From assembly GCF_002878395.1 (NCBI RefSeq), contig NC_061122.1:75473294-75537293 (forward strand): 64,000 nucleotides of DNA. The letters run 5' to 3'. Origin of the DNA: Capsicum annuum (lineage: Eukaryota > Streptophyta > Magnoliopsida > Solanales > Solanaceae). Numbering within the stretch: position 1 is the first letter of the stretch; each line of letters opens with the position of its first letter. The notes beneath the pieces are model-generated. The model was not told the DNA's origin and did not search any database. It worked only from the letters and a program-made list of their open reading frames with translations. A program made the position numbers and the translations under genes. Below are positions 10,560 to 22,350 of this stretch, piece after piece.

Positions 10560-12186
10560 CCAACCCACACTTAAAGCCTATCTCGTCCTTGAACAACTCT
10601 TAACTATAAACACCATCAGATGAAAAGAATCCACACTTCTACTACATGTAAGAAATTCAAGCAAGCACTGTAATGCCTACACGGAATGCAAGTTCACAAC
10701 ACTAAGTATGTTATACACAATTGAAAGCTCAAGAATCCTATTTTCAAACATCCTAGCCTAACGAATGGACTCCACGAGTGGAAAAGTCATGCATATTTAT
10801 CATGAATCACCCATAGTCATCAAACATGTGCCCCTCAAAAGAAGAGAGTTACCCATAATTACTCACAATAATGCAATTTATAACAATGGGTACAAGAATC
10901 AAATTACGCTCAGTCTCACAAAGAATTCACACGTTACAAACAATGAACCATAGGCTTTCCCTTAGTGTAGTGCTCCACTAATATCGGAATGATGAATTTA
11001 GGATCAAGTAGGTCTTTTTCAGGTTGCAATGTAAGCTATGGGAAGGGTAGAAACTATTTGGGAATAGTGACTAACCTCTCTAAGTGATTTAATAAAGTAC
11101 ATTAAACAATTAAAACCAATCTTCAACAACCAAATTTCAGTTTTTCAACTACACATACCTTTTATTTTTGCGCCCCATCTCTTCTATGAATTTTCACAAA
11201 CACTTGGTGGACGCATAGTTTACTATCACAAGAATTTATTTTTCTCATTTTTTTCTAAAATGGAAATATTTCTAACATAACTTATATCACATCAATCCAC
11301 CACACATCAATTATAATCACCAATAACTATTTCCTTGGGGCATCAATTTCACTTTTTTCTTCTTCAATTACTCAAACTCCTTACTAAATAAATTTATTTT
11401 CATTAAAGTACTTAGGAGCTTTTTGGATCAAATTTTGGTCTATAAAAAAAGGGATTAGGCTACTTATTAGGCTACAAAGAAAAAGCTAAAGGCTCAATGG
11501 GGATTAACTAGGACAATGCACAAGGTTAGGAGAAATAGAAGGTATAAAACAAGGCTATCTAAGTAATGCCTATATCATCTCCTAAACCCACACACTTTAT
11601 TTCACTTTGCACACACACCGGACAAGTTCTAGACATCGCATGCAACAACAAATATACAAATACCTTACACGCATATGTCACATGCTCAAATCAATAGGGT
11701 CATCATAAAATCTCAACCAAACAATAACATGAATTCACAATTTAAGCCACAAGAACAAGAGTCAAAAACCTGAGCCTAGGAGTATCAAAAATTATAATTC
11801 GCTTATTCAGCATGCTTTTACAAAGAAAAATACTTTCCCTAGGTAATCAAAAATAGCACCAACAAGAATATCTTCCTTATTCTTTTTGCCAAAAATTTTA
11901 AATTGAGCCAAAAATTTGAGAATTCCCCACCCCACACTTAAAAATCTACTTTTTCCCCAAAGTTAATTTAAAAGTAGGAAATAGAAATACTTCCTGAGGC
12001 CTCTAGGTCTAGCTAGTAGCATCTTTTTGCATGAATGGGTTCCATGGGACCCCACACTCAATTTTTACCATGCTCCTTAGCTCAAGTTTATGGTACTCAA
12101 ACTTCCCATGAAGTTGTGACTCAACGAAAAACAAAAACTATGTGAAATAAAAACTAAAAACTGAAAATAAAAAATACCTATTAACT
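10560..12186 (-). other. Non-coding 3' region of Y1 with polypurine tracts
   Basis: No gene is supported; the frame at 10765-10953 is isolated. Read on the minus strand there are three TTAAGTGTGGGG-like purine tracts: the terminal one next to the LTR (10560-10576), one at ~11925-11945 and one at ~12043-12062. A GTTCAAGGACGAG word lies just before the terminal tract. The whole region is collinear with 51168-52799 of Y2. Confidence 0.65.
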
Positions 12187-12236
12187 AGCGTTGCCTCCTA
12201 AGTAGCACCTGATTTAGTGGCACAGCATGACCCAAC
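12187..12236 (-). repeat. Post-pol conserved Athila motif in Y1
   Basis: On the minus strand it reads GGGTCATGCTGTGCCACTAA, then ATCAGGTGCTACTTAGGAGG and CAACG. It matches the motif after pol in elements I, II and V although Y1 has no RT or integrase, so the deletion that made the family left this motif in place. Confidence 0.7.
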
Positions 12237-12369
12237 TCAACTCAACCATATTCTTTCATCCTTTTACCCTCTTTTAGGAGCCATTCTTTCATTTGTTTTA
12301 GAAAGAAATTAGGTATTCGGTAGAGGTTTTTAGTTACTTAGGCACCCTACACTTTTTCTTTTCAAACAC

Positions 12370-12860
12370 ATTGATCATACTTAAATCTTTATATAAGGGA
12401 TTTTCAATAAGGGCCTTGTAAAAATCAAATAGAACCTCTTCATCATCTACTCTCATCTTAACTATGCCTTCTCTGACATCAATCAAAGCTCCTCCGAATG
12501 CTAAGAAAGGATGTCCTAATATGATTGGTACTTTTTCGTCTGCAACAAAATCAAGAACAAAAAAATCAGCAGGATTAACAAATTTACCAACCTTTATGAG
12601 GACATCCTCAATGATTTAATTCGGATATACTATGGATCCACCTGCGAGCTGCATAACCACTCGTGTCGCTTAAGGGTCTCCCAAGACCAATTTTCTAAAC
12701 AATGATAGTGGCATCAAATTTATGCTTGCCCCTAATTCACTCAATACAGGAACCTCTTTACTCCCAATTTGAATTGGGATGGCGAACTTCTCTTGATCTT
12801 TCAATTTCTTAGGGATTTTATGGGACATCACTGTGGTACACTCTTAAGTGAGTTTTATAG
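12370..12860 (-). pseudogene. Aspartic protease pseudogene of Y1
   Basis: Minus-strand translation gives Athila protease words in order: ELGASINLMPLSLFRKL, then a V.QLA.GS word, EDVLIKVGKFVNPADF, VLDF, EKVPIILGHPFLA and ALIDVREG.VKMRVDDEEV. The catalytic Asp of the family motif DLGA is Glu here (codon at 12736-12738), and internal stops are present. Retropepsin would process gag; this copy cannot. It lies between gag and the post-pol motif with no RT between, which defines the deletion of the Y family. Confidence 0.75.
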
Positions 12861-13439
12861 CTCCCACATCTTGCAATTTCACCTTCTTAGCAACCATATC
12901 CTTCAAGTACTTTTCATACTTTGGTGAACTTTGAAGAACATCTAGCAAAGGTATATTAATATGAAGATATTTAAATGTGTCAAAAAACTTTTTGAACATT
13001 GCATCCTCCTTCGCTTTAATTTGACTTTAAGGGAAGGGTAGTGGCATAATTTTCTTCTTCTCTGTTTTAGCAACTTATTCATTCAAGTACCCAGACTTCC
13101 TTTAATTTTCAGAAACTTTGTCATTTACCTATTGGGTCATCATATCTGCATCAACCTCCTTAGTTTCCTATGTAGGTTATTCATGAAGCTTTTTACCACT
13201 CCTCAAGGCTAGTGCCATAACCTGCTTTAAATTTTTTGTATCATCTAGCATACCATCCTAAGGCCTAGTATTGAATGCTTGCTGCAACTTCCTAATCTGG
13301 AACTCTAAATTTTCCTAGGCCGCTTGTAAATTTTTCATATCTGCAGTCAACTGTGGTTAACTAGATAAAATCTACTTTATCAATTCTTCCATGTTGCTAG
13401 TTACTGATTCCCTTATGCTTGTGGTTGCTGAATTTGTTA

Positions 13440-14415
13440 TTGTTGGTCATTCAATGGATGAGTCTACCACTTTATATTGTAAGCATTACCATAATTTGAC
13501 CTTTGATCAGTACCCAGATACATGACTGACTCTAAATTTGAAACACCCATGGTCATTGAATGACCATTATTTACATAGATTTTACACTAACCTGCAGCTT
13601 GTTGGATGACATTGAGTGTGGCTGCAGGTTGTGAAGCTCCTAATTTTAGGCTGCTCAACTAAGTGTTTATCATATTCTACAATGTTGTAACCTAAGTTTA
13701 TAAGGCCGTGAATTGGTCCACCTCAAACACACCTGCAATCCTTTTAATGGCAGTTCTAGAATTTGAATGCCATTTCGGATTTCCTTGTGCTATGCAGTCC
13801 AACAATATGTATAAATCATGATATGTCCAGCCCAGTGCTTGACCACCTGCAACTGAATTTAGCAATTTTTTTATTGTGGTCAATAGCCTCTACAAAAGTA
13901 TGTGCAAATATCTCATTGGACTATTGGTGGTAAGAAAAATCTCAGAGAAGATCCTTGAAGTGTTCCCAAGAATGATAAAGGTTCTCGCCTGGCCATTTTC
14001 TAAAGCTCATGATCTCATTGTAAAGTTTTAGAGTCCTACCAGATGGGAAGAATCAGATAAGGAACTTTTTAGCCAAGCTGTCCCATGATGTGATTGAATT
14101 TGATGGCTTCGAATTCAATAACTTTTTAGCTTTGCCAATAACGAAATTAGAAAAGAGTTTCATCCTCAGATAATCAGCATTCATATCTGCTGGAATGTAT
14201 ATGTCAGTGATCTCGATGAAATTGTGCAAGTAGACCTGTGGATCTTCATGTGCCAACCCATTGAACTGCCCACTGCTTATCAATAGCTTTACCATATTAT
14301 TTTTGATCTCTAACCTCCCTCCAGTAGCTGGTTTCTTAAAAAGTGATGTTAGATTTCTCGAAAGTGGGTTTGACAATTCCCAAACTGTTCTGCGTGCTTT
14401 TTGTTCTGCAGCCAA
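13440..14415 (-). pseudogene. gag: gag pseudogene of Y1
   Basis: The longest frame, 14415-14053 (120 codons), reads an Athila capsid region: IKNNMVKLLISSGQFNGLAH, EDPQVYLHNFIEI, LRMKLFSNFVIGKAKKLLN and SITSWDSLAKKFLI. Further parts follow in other frames: TLKLYNEIMSF, LYHSWEHFKDLL (~13930-14000), then GGQALGWTYHDLYILLDCIA (13883-13698), matching the capsid C-terminus. A final Q/N-rich stretch (~13440-13560) sits where the zinc knuckle should be, but its cysteines are decayed. Stops and frameshifts make it non-functional. Confidence 0.8.
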
Positions 14416-14652
14416 AATAGCAGGATTCTCTTAGTCTTCGTGGATTTGAAGGTTTCTCGGGAGAAGGTTTGCTTCCCTCATTCATTGATGGTAAAGTTGC
14501 TTGAGTTCTAGGTTTAGTAGAACCAACGCTCGATCCCTTGTCAGCTTATTATTCTTTTAACCTATTTCCTGCAAATCACAAAAACAAGACAAAGCATAAA
14601 AACACCAAATAAATCTAAAAGTAAAATAAAATAAACAATTGACAAAATACAA

Positions 14653-14671
14653 GTCCCCAATAACGGTACCA
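14653..14671 (-). other. tRNA-Asp-type primer-binding site of Y1
   Basis: Minus strand TGGTACCGTTATTGGGGAC differs from the Athila form TGGCGCCGTTGCCGGGGA at a few positions and lies 6 bases inside the 5' LTR end at 14678. Confidence 0.75.
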
Positions 14672-14677
14672 AAAACA

Positions 14678-16455
14678 TGATAGCACCCAAGTGCACAAGA
14701 TAGTGTACGTGGTCTTATCAAGTAGTAAAGTGGCTTCAAGAAAGCCCAAGTATCGATCTCTTAGAGACTTGCATTCGCCGACTATCTAATTCTAGTTTAA
14801 CAAATTGAGGAGAGTAAACAATAGAGTTTTAGAATTGTAAATTAAAAATTAATTAATCTAATGCGGAAAAGTAATGAATTAGGAAAATCAAGGCATAGAA
14901 TACCAGGGATAAGGCTTTTGAACAATCATACTACGTTACTAAATTTCATTCGTTGACTCTCTCATCTTGGTTGTTTATTCATAGAGTTAAACGCATGATT
15001 ATGGTCTCCCAACCTTTACCCATTTACCTAATTTGGATAATATAACTACATCGAGTGCGGATATAATAATCCAATTAAGTTAATAAAGCTATCATCCTAT
15101 GTTGAATCAAGTACACATCTAAGTATATCCCTATCCTAAACGCTAATTCAAATTCTTTATTTAATAAAAGAATAAAAAACATATTTTATTTATTCCCATG
15201 TTATATGTCTCTATTTCCTCTCCCGAGATCTAAAGGTTAACAATTGATGTTTTCTAAGGGTAGTTAATCCTTAAAATAGTTAAATTAAGAATAAATAAAC
15301 AACCAATAATGATAAATAAATTAAACAAAATTAATTCAAAATGAAAGTATTCATGATCTTGGCCATAACTCCGGAAAGGGAGTTTATCCTTGAATGAAAA
15401 TATTCAACATACAATACCTTGGATTGATGATACAAATCATACAAAAAACTAAATTGAAGAATGATAAAACCTAAAAAGAAGTTGTGGTAGCCTCCAATGA
15501 TGTCCCAAGTGATCTAGAGTGTTCCATGATGATTCAAAAGAGTTTGGGACGTTATATTTATAGTATGGAAGTCATAACCTCAATTGTATTATATTTCCAC
15601 CTTTTTTTCCTTCAGCTGGGCAGAATTATCCCATTTTGGTGGTCACCGTGTCAAGCTGACATGCCAGTTCACAATTGTAAAAAAAATCTGGCAAATTCCA
15701 GTGTCTCATTGCGATTTTAACACGTCACAAATCCTTTTTAAACCCAATTATAAGATACACACACCATATATTAAATAATTTAAGCCTTTTATGAATCCAT
15801 TGGTGTTTTTTATGCATCCATTGGCAACTCTTACTAATCACACGAGCTCAATACTTTGTAGGGGTCCAAAATTGTGTCCAGCTTGCATTTTGTACTTCTG
15901 TGGTCATTTTCGAGCCTTCTTGAGTTGTTACACTAGATTTGAAGCTTTTATATCCTTCATATATAATCATTATCCATTCATAAAACATCCTATAGCATTA
16001 AATACAATAATTTAGCGCTCAAAACAACACAACATCCTCAACGATGTACTTGAAACACGAGCTAAGCATAGGCTAAATTCACATTGAGATTTAACTTATT
16101 GTTTCGACTCTTTTCTTGATCCAATTTACCCTTGAACATTATAGCTAAGTTTTTTTTACATATAAATGCATAATATCAACCTTAAGAACTCATTAAAACA
16201 CATTAGAACCTAGCATAAGAGACTAGACAAATACTTAGCTCAAGCTTGTTACATTAGTTTTCTCGGTTAACTTCTAAATGATCAATTTGAATCAAAACTC
16301 ATGTGAAACCACCATTAAATATTATAAACACATAATTGGACATATAAATTCTCACTTATATCAGTATCAACATATATAGCATAATAATCATCCTCAAAAC
16401 AAGTCTAAAAAGGCTAGAATAGTAACTCTACAATGCATAAATACACCCAATATCA
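14678..16455 (-). repeat. 5' LTR of Y1
   Basis: Starts (plus strand) TGATAGCACCC at 14678 and ends AATATCA at 16455; 1778 bases, collinear with the 3' LTR at 8796-10559. A minus-strand TATA-like TATTTATAGTA is at ~15555. The word cluster at ~15615-15730 lies upstream of it in element sense. Hairpin GGCTT-TCTTG-AAGCC at 14732-14746. Confidence 0.85.
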
Positions 16456-17619
16456 GGTACCCCAATATGATGAAGGTAATAAGAAGACTTCCCATGATTA
16501 TTCAGTACATTAGAGTCTCTTTCTTGCATCTGTCCTAGATGCACCTTCCAAGGAGGGGCATCAAATGTGGTATGTGGAAGGAAAACGGTGTATATTTTTT
16601 GCAGAGACAGTTGTATTTACAACATAGGTAAGACTTTTAGGTGAATTTATATGGAGCATCGGATTGACCTATCGAGGGTAGATCTTTTACCATAGTTGTG
16701 GCTGGTATTTGATGTATATTAGCTAGAGTGGATAACAAAGCCACTTATTTCCTATAGCCTGGCCATGGTATGGGGGATTGATGCTTCCTATTGAGTTACC
16801 ATAGTCATTCCTATAAACGGATATCAAGGCCTAAATAGATTTTATCGATAGACATAGCTTGATAATCCACTAGTTACAGGGTTCACAATTGATATTACGG
16901 AGGAGAATATTCATAGATTTATCTTTAGCCAAGATTATATCTTTCCTGTATCTACAACTGGGTGTAAGCTTTGACTGAGGATTACATATGATCGAGATAT
17001 CATGCTGAAGGATGAGCACTAATAGGAGAGAATTAAGATAGCTAGGTGGATAGACAATTATATTTCACTATTGGGTGATACGACCCCATGGATCAATGGG
17101 AAAACTATGATAAAAAAGGGCCTCTTGACAGTGGAGGTCATATTTGGGTGTTGTTGATTAGATACTAACTGATAACCACTACTTGGGATAATATATTAAT
17201 GTGGGAGAGAGAAACACTAGTTGCCTATTTGATGGCCAGTTCTGATGTTGAATTTGATGCTATTATCCAACACGAGTTACATGATAGAGCCTTTGGGGAA
17301 TTATCTAATCTGCCCTTTCCTTGCTTGATTTAGAGGCTATATAATAAGGCCGATATGCCTGAGATGCCAGAATAAATGAGAGGGTAGCTATGTAAATGAC
17401 TTCACAGATGAGGACGACGTAGTGTCTAGCACGTCCAGGCTCTTCAAAGAGATTAAGAAAATAAACAGAAGTACCAAGGGCGATGAATGAAGGCACAATA
17501 ATTTTTGTAGAGCCTACTGAGGCACATCGAGATAATATGGGTGTTAGTATTGGCATAGAGATATTAGAGAAGCGAGAGGCTCCTGATATGAGTACACAGG
17601 GTGAGGGCACTTAGGCTAA
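16456..17619 (+). pseudogene. ORF2 of element I, 3' part (plant transposon protein domain)
   Basis: Continues 8385-8795 after Y1. Readable words, in shifting frames: QMWYVEGKRCIFFAETVVF, ITEENIHRFIFSQDYIFPVS, RIKIARWIDNYI and TPWING. Near 17250-17338 it reads DAIIQHELHDRAFGELSNLP then FPCLI, which resembles the 'FPSLI..LC' signature at the C-terminal part of the domain found in Athila ORF2 (annotated in plants as putative plant transposon protein). It has many stops. Element II starts at 17620, directly after the last readable codons. Confidence 0.55.
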
Positions 17620-17707
17620 GGTAGGTCACCAATTTGATGACCTGCTAGCATCTTTTAAGCCCAAATTATCATGCTTTTCCATTGATTTGATGGTACTGTC
17701 TTAGTTA

Positions 17708-19176
17708 GAGACGTTTGGCCATGAAAATTTTTCTTTTTTTTCAAAAATTTTTTTGGAGTTGAAAATTATGGTGTTTGGCCATGAAAATTCGGAAAATAAT
17801 TCCGGACATTTTTTTGAAAAGGGAAAACAAGTTTTTGGTGTTTTCCTAATTTTCCAATTCCAATTCTAACTTTTATTCTAATTACATATAACCCTAATAT
17901 TTTAAATTTTTACGTAAAACTCTCCCTATAACATTATTTTTTCAATATCATGTATATAATAGTTTTAAAGAATAAGATAATTATAATTTCAAACTTAATG
18001 CTATCCTAATTAATATATATCTCTTTTTCTCTCTCATCATTAATTTTCTCCCTTATTTAAGACATTATTTTACTGTTAATGATCCTAATTTCTATAATTT
18101 ACTAATAATAATAATAATAATTTTTCTATTGTGATATGGATATTTAACGAAGTAATTAATAATGGATAATCATTTTCTATATTTATGGAATTAATAAAGT
18201 TGTAGCAGATTAATTTACCACTGCCACAAATTATCATTTTTAATTTGATTATATATATTATATTGTGTACATCTTTATTATACTACTCAAATATAAATAG
18301 TTTATACCATATATATGCTAAAAATATAAATTGGTGATACATATATTTCATAAAAAAACATGTCGTATTTAACAAACTTATACTTTAAACAACAACGGAT
18401 ACCTTTAAATACCATAATACTTGGTATCTTTCTACACAAAGTATTATATTTATACCCATAAATATATAAAGTATTATATTTATAACATAAATATGAAAAG
18501 TATGTTATATATGAAGTTTATACCATGTATATACCATATACACACATATATAAATATACAAAGTATAAAGAAACATACTAAGCATATTTATATATTTATG
18601 GTATATGATATAATATACCATAAATATGCAAAGTATGTTTAGCATAGAAATAATTTGTTCATACACAGTAAAATCTTTCATGTATAACAAAATTAAAGAA
18701 ATAAATTAGCAGAACCCTAAAATATAATAACAACTCATCATTTCCTGTTTCTTAGAAACGGAAAATAAAGGAAATAAATTAAATAAATTTCTCAAAAAAT
18801 AAATTTATTTGAAAGATAAAATTTGTTACCTAAAAATACGAAATAGTGATCTGTTAATTGATCTGTAAATATAACATCCATATTTAAAATTTTCAAATAT
18901 GAGAAAATGGCTATTAATGTTAATATTATATATGTCATAATTCAAATTCATTAAATATGACCATGGATATGTAATTATTTTTACAAAAGTGTCTAATTGT
19001 GTTCTTTTTCCATTAGTAGGTAAATTTTTGTTGGGTGATTTTGATAGTTTGTTAAAGTTGGGGCATAAAAGCATATTTTAAAAAGTTTTTTCAAAATTCA
19101 AAAAAAAATTCAAAAAAGAAATGGTCAAACTCAACTCCAACTCTGAAAAATTTTAGTTTTCATGGAGAAAAGGCTA
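17708..19176 (+). mobile_element. Non-autonomous terminal-inverted-repeat element inside the LTR of element II
   Basis: Left end GAGACGTTTGGCCATGAAAA and right end (reverse complement) TAGCCTTTTCTCCATGAAAA are imperfect inverted repeats, followed inward by T/A-rich sub-terminal sequence; TTTGGCCATGAAAATT recurs at 17774. The related LTR at ~31008-31030 lacks the element and gives the empty site (CTCTTATTTAATGCCC). Flanks TTA (17705) and CTA (19177) suggest a 2-3 bp duplication, as in Tourist/Stowaway-type elements. The interior is very AT-rich with no transposase; strand is arbitrary. Confidence 0.7.
18592..18627. repeat. Perfect AT-rich palindrome
   Basis: Two 15-base arms (ATATTTATGGTATAT and its complement) flank a GATATA loop. 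It lies in a longer TATA/CATA-rich stretch (18420-18690) full of overlapping weaker inverted repeats in the interior of the nested element. The frames in this stretch are artefacts of composition. Confidence 0.75.
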
Positions 19177-20428
19177 CTAAATGTCCATTTATGTAGGTAA
19201 AAGTAAAAAGAGAAGATTGGGTAGGTTATTCAAGTCATCAAGAGGCCAAATATGAAGGAAATAAGTCATCCACTTGTTATCCATTGTGAATCCGCTTCAC
19301 ATCTGCTTTGGAGCTGCTAGCTATATGCTCTCTGTCTGCTCTTCATCCACTTTGGATCCGCTTAAGCAGATCAAGAATAAGGTGGCAGTTTTGTAATTTT
19401 CATCAAATGTAGAGTGGAGTTTAAAAGGGGTCTTTTAGCTCATTTTTGAAGACCTGGTTTTTCATGTTTTGAAGATTGCCTCCCTTTTAGCTCTTAGCTT
19501 TTTTCTTCTCTTTTAGCACTTATCTTTTCATCTTTTGAGAATTTTTTAATAAACTTGAATGAAAAATACATGGTAGTGATTTTCTATTGAAGAATTATTG
19601 AAACCCCATGTATGGAATTACATTGTCCCTATCTCTCATGGATGGCGTTAATGATAACTTTGGTATATTGTTATCCCTTTTATCTTTGAGTAGCTAAATT
19701 TCAATCTTGGGGTTATGTTTGCTTAGGTAGTAGTAGGTTATCGGTTTTAGCTAATTATTTTTCTAATTAGTTAGCTATGATGGGTGTTGCATTTATTTCA
19801 TGAATTAATTGAGAGTTGAGGGTTGCAAACTCCAACCACCCTACAACCCATGTCATTCTTGAAAGAGAGGACATTAGTGAGGAATAAGTGTAACCAATAA
19901 CTTGATTCATTTTATTTAATGATATCTTATAGACTTAAGGATGTCAATTGAGGAAATAGATGTAGAGAATCGTCTCACTTATGAGGTGTTCGAAAGAACC
20001 TATTTGTCAAATTTGGTGTTGTAATTGAAAGATTGACACTAATAAATTAACATCTAGCCTACCCATTATTTTTAGCTAAAAGTTGAATAAATGGCTAAAT
20101 ACCTATTCATGATCCCACACCTATAATTGCATAACTGCAAGGCTTATTCTCAAATGAATTCACTCTTAGCATTCTTCAACATCAAGATAGTGCACTAAAA
20201 TTGAAGTAGTTTCCATTTATAAACACATTCAAACTAAATCTCCCCCATTTTACATTTATGCTTGCTTTATTCACATTATGCGTCATCTTTTAGTAAACTA
20301 TTAATACTCTTGAGTTTTGAATTTCATGCTTTCACTCATTGTGAATTCGACCCCAACCTAAGTTGGGCTATTATATTGACAAAGATCGCTTATACCTATT
20401 CAAGAGTGTAATTTGAACGTTATAAAAA

Positions 20429-20446
20429 TGGCGCCATTGCCGGGGA
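20429..20446 (+). other. Well-preserved tRNA-Asp-type primer-binding site of element II
   Basis: TGGCGCCATTGCCGGGGA differs from the Athila form TGGCGCCGTTGCCGGGGA at one base. It primes reverse transcription from tRNA-Asp in this clade. Confidence 0.85.
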
Positions 20447-20568
20447 GTGAAACATAATTTTCACTTTTGAAGTATTTTTAGTTACTTTGGGTTAGCCGTA
20501 GCATTTTATTTTACATTAGTTGGTACTTTTGTTCTTTCTCAGTTGCATATAACAGTATACATGATACT

Positions 20569-22350
20569 ATGAGCCAACACGGTAGTAATGTCAGGACGGT
20601 TGATGGATATCTTGAGATTGAGGATCACCTTAGTAATGCGGGCCGAGCTAGTGCTATTTGTATTCTACCGGTGGAAGAAAATGGAGTGTTTCACATTACT
20701 AGCATGATGCTTTATTTGCTTCAAATGAAAGGGTTATTTGAAGTCCAATATCATGCGGATACTAATCTATAATTGAAGAATTTTATTGATGTGTGTTCTC
20801 AATTTGACATAGAGTCAATCCGGTTCTTCTTTTCCCATTCTGTTTGGAGGGAGAAGCGGTCTTATGGTTTCGGTCTTTGCCTGTAGGATCTATCACTACT
20901 TGGAGTTAGCTCATGGAGGCATTCTTAGAAAGATATTTTCCTCTTTTCTGGATGTTGCAACTAAGGGATGAAATCATCAACTTTCATCAACTAAATGGAA
21001 AACCATTATATAAGGTTTGGCAATGATTCAACAACATGTTAATGCAATACCCAAATCAAAAGGTTTTGAATAAGATGCTTTTACAAATTTTTTATAGGGA
21101 ATTAGATCAATTGAACAAGGTGGTAGTCGATAATGCCACTGGGGGTTCTCTTGTTAGGCTATCGTATGGTGTTGCATCAACTTTATTAGATCAAGAGACC
21201 AAGAAAAGTAAAGGGCACCACACAAGAGACGCCAAGGTGTCTATGGGGGCTTCCTCTGGATGTTTTGTGAGCCAAGAGCAAAAGAAAAAAGATAAAGAAA
21301 TAGATGCAAATTGTCTAAAGTAATGATGCAACTTGATCTTCTTATCAAGCATGTGATAGGGGATCCTCCAATGTCAGTTAACGTCATTGCTTCTAATAGT
21401 TCTAAATCTTATGATGATGAGGAAACAGAGTCTCTTGATAATGAAATTCGGTTCTTGTCGAACCAATCGGGGGATTCCTGCCCTACCTACCAAAGGCAAG
21501 GTGGGAATCATGGTTGGAAGGAAAGAGATCATGATATAGATTAGCGTGATATAGATCATGATAGAGATCATAATTAGAGAAATAAGGAGAGAGATTATGA
21601 TCAGTATATACCTCCACATAATCGAGCAAAGGGTAAAAAGTCAATTCCAATTAACCCGGATAAGCTCAAAAGTGAAGATGTCCTTGCTCAGATTTTAATA
21701 GGTTTTAAGAGGACTGACTAGATAGTGAGAGAAATAAAAGGTGACTTATCACAACTATATCAAATGGTGACATCTCACCCGGCCTTTAACAATCAACTCA
21801 AAACTCAATTTTGCCAAATCTCAGCATAACTTAATGCAAGACCAAAGGGTGGATTACCTAGTGACACGATTGTCAATCCTAAAAATGATGCTCACATCAC
21901 GGATATTGTCACTAAGAGTGGTCAAACTCTTGGTAAAAATGTTGTTGATCTTGGTGAAGACCCCAATGAAAAGAAAAATAAAGAACAAGACAATGCAAAA
22001 ATAAAGCGGCTAGAAGAGCCAATTGATAATAATCCAAAGCCTGATGAGACAAGGGTTTAACGACCAATGGTGGTTAAAGAAAATGTTAAAAGTGAGAAAA
22101 CTCCAAAGGAGATTGAGGATGATATTGCAAAAATGAATTAAAATCCAATTGTTCCATGGCCACAAATCAAAATTCCTCCCTCATTCCCACAAAGGCTCAA
22201 GAAGAAGGATGATGATACCAAGTTTAAGAAGTTCCTTGCAAAGTTTAGCAATTTATTGATGAATATTCCATTGCTAGAAGCCTTACAAGAAATGCTTGGT
22301 TATGCTAAATTTATGAAGGACTTGGTTATGAAGAAGTGAGTCATGAATTT
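20569..22350 (+). pseudogene. gag: gag pseudogene of element II
   Basis: The first frame (20569-20772) starts MSQHGSNVRTVDGYLEIEDH and runs into capsid words FHITSMMLYLLQMKGLFEVQ, ending at a TAA. The capsid continues as LKNFIDVCSQFDIES, then breaks. 21036-21323 carries the capsid end (FYRELDQLNKVVVDNATGGS), and 21311-21544 a Ser/Asp-rich linker. 21540-22350 is charged and reads EALQEMLGYAKFMKDLVMKK (22274-22335), the linker before protease. The amber, ochre and frameshift breaks are single-base in type. Compared with Y1 and V the order of blocks is the same. No clean zinc knuckle was seen. Confidence 0.78.

Larger units (their letters stand above)
8796..16455 (-). mobile_element. Y1: complete non-autonomous Athila-like retrotransposon
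   Basis: Two LTRs of 1764 and 1778 bases start with TGA(C/T)AG and end in CA(A/T)(C/T)ATCA on the plus strand, i.e. TGAT...CA in the element's orientation. Flanks are GGCAC (8791-8795) and GGTAC (16456-16460), a 5-bp target-site duplication with one change. In element order: 5' LTR 14678-16455, PBS 14653-14671, gag, protease remnant, post-pol motif, ~1.6 kb non-coding, PPT, 3' LTR 8796-10559. There is no RT, RNase H, integrase or ORF2, so it must have moved with proteins of a relative. It interrupts ORF2 of element I. Confidence 0.88.
17620..20422 (+). repeat. 5' LTR of element II
   Basis: The start (GTAGGTCACCAATTTGATGA) matches the 3' LTR start at 30938 (TGTAGGTCCTCAATTTGATG). 19180-19525 is collinear with 31030-31385 (AAAAAGAGAAGATTGGG, CATCAAGAGGCCAAAT). 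The word cluster CATCTGC/GGATCCGCTT occupies ~19270-19380. The end is set at GAACGTTA, 6 bases before the PBS, by analogy with 4559 and 32095. Hairpin CCCAAC-CTAA-GTTGGG at 20354-20369. Without the nested element the LTR is about 1.33 kb. Confidence 0.8.

Noticed and set aside
17305..17610. 101-codon minus-strand frame
   Set aside because: Antisense of the ORF2 3' part of element I; the plus strand carries the recognisable domain words.
18421..18690. Overlapping frames rich in Tyr, Ile, Met and Lys on both strands
   Set aside because: Products of AT-rich palindromic sequence in the nested terminal-repeat element.
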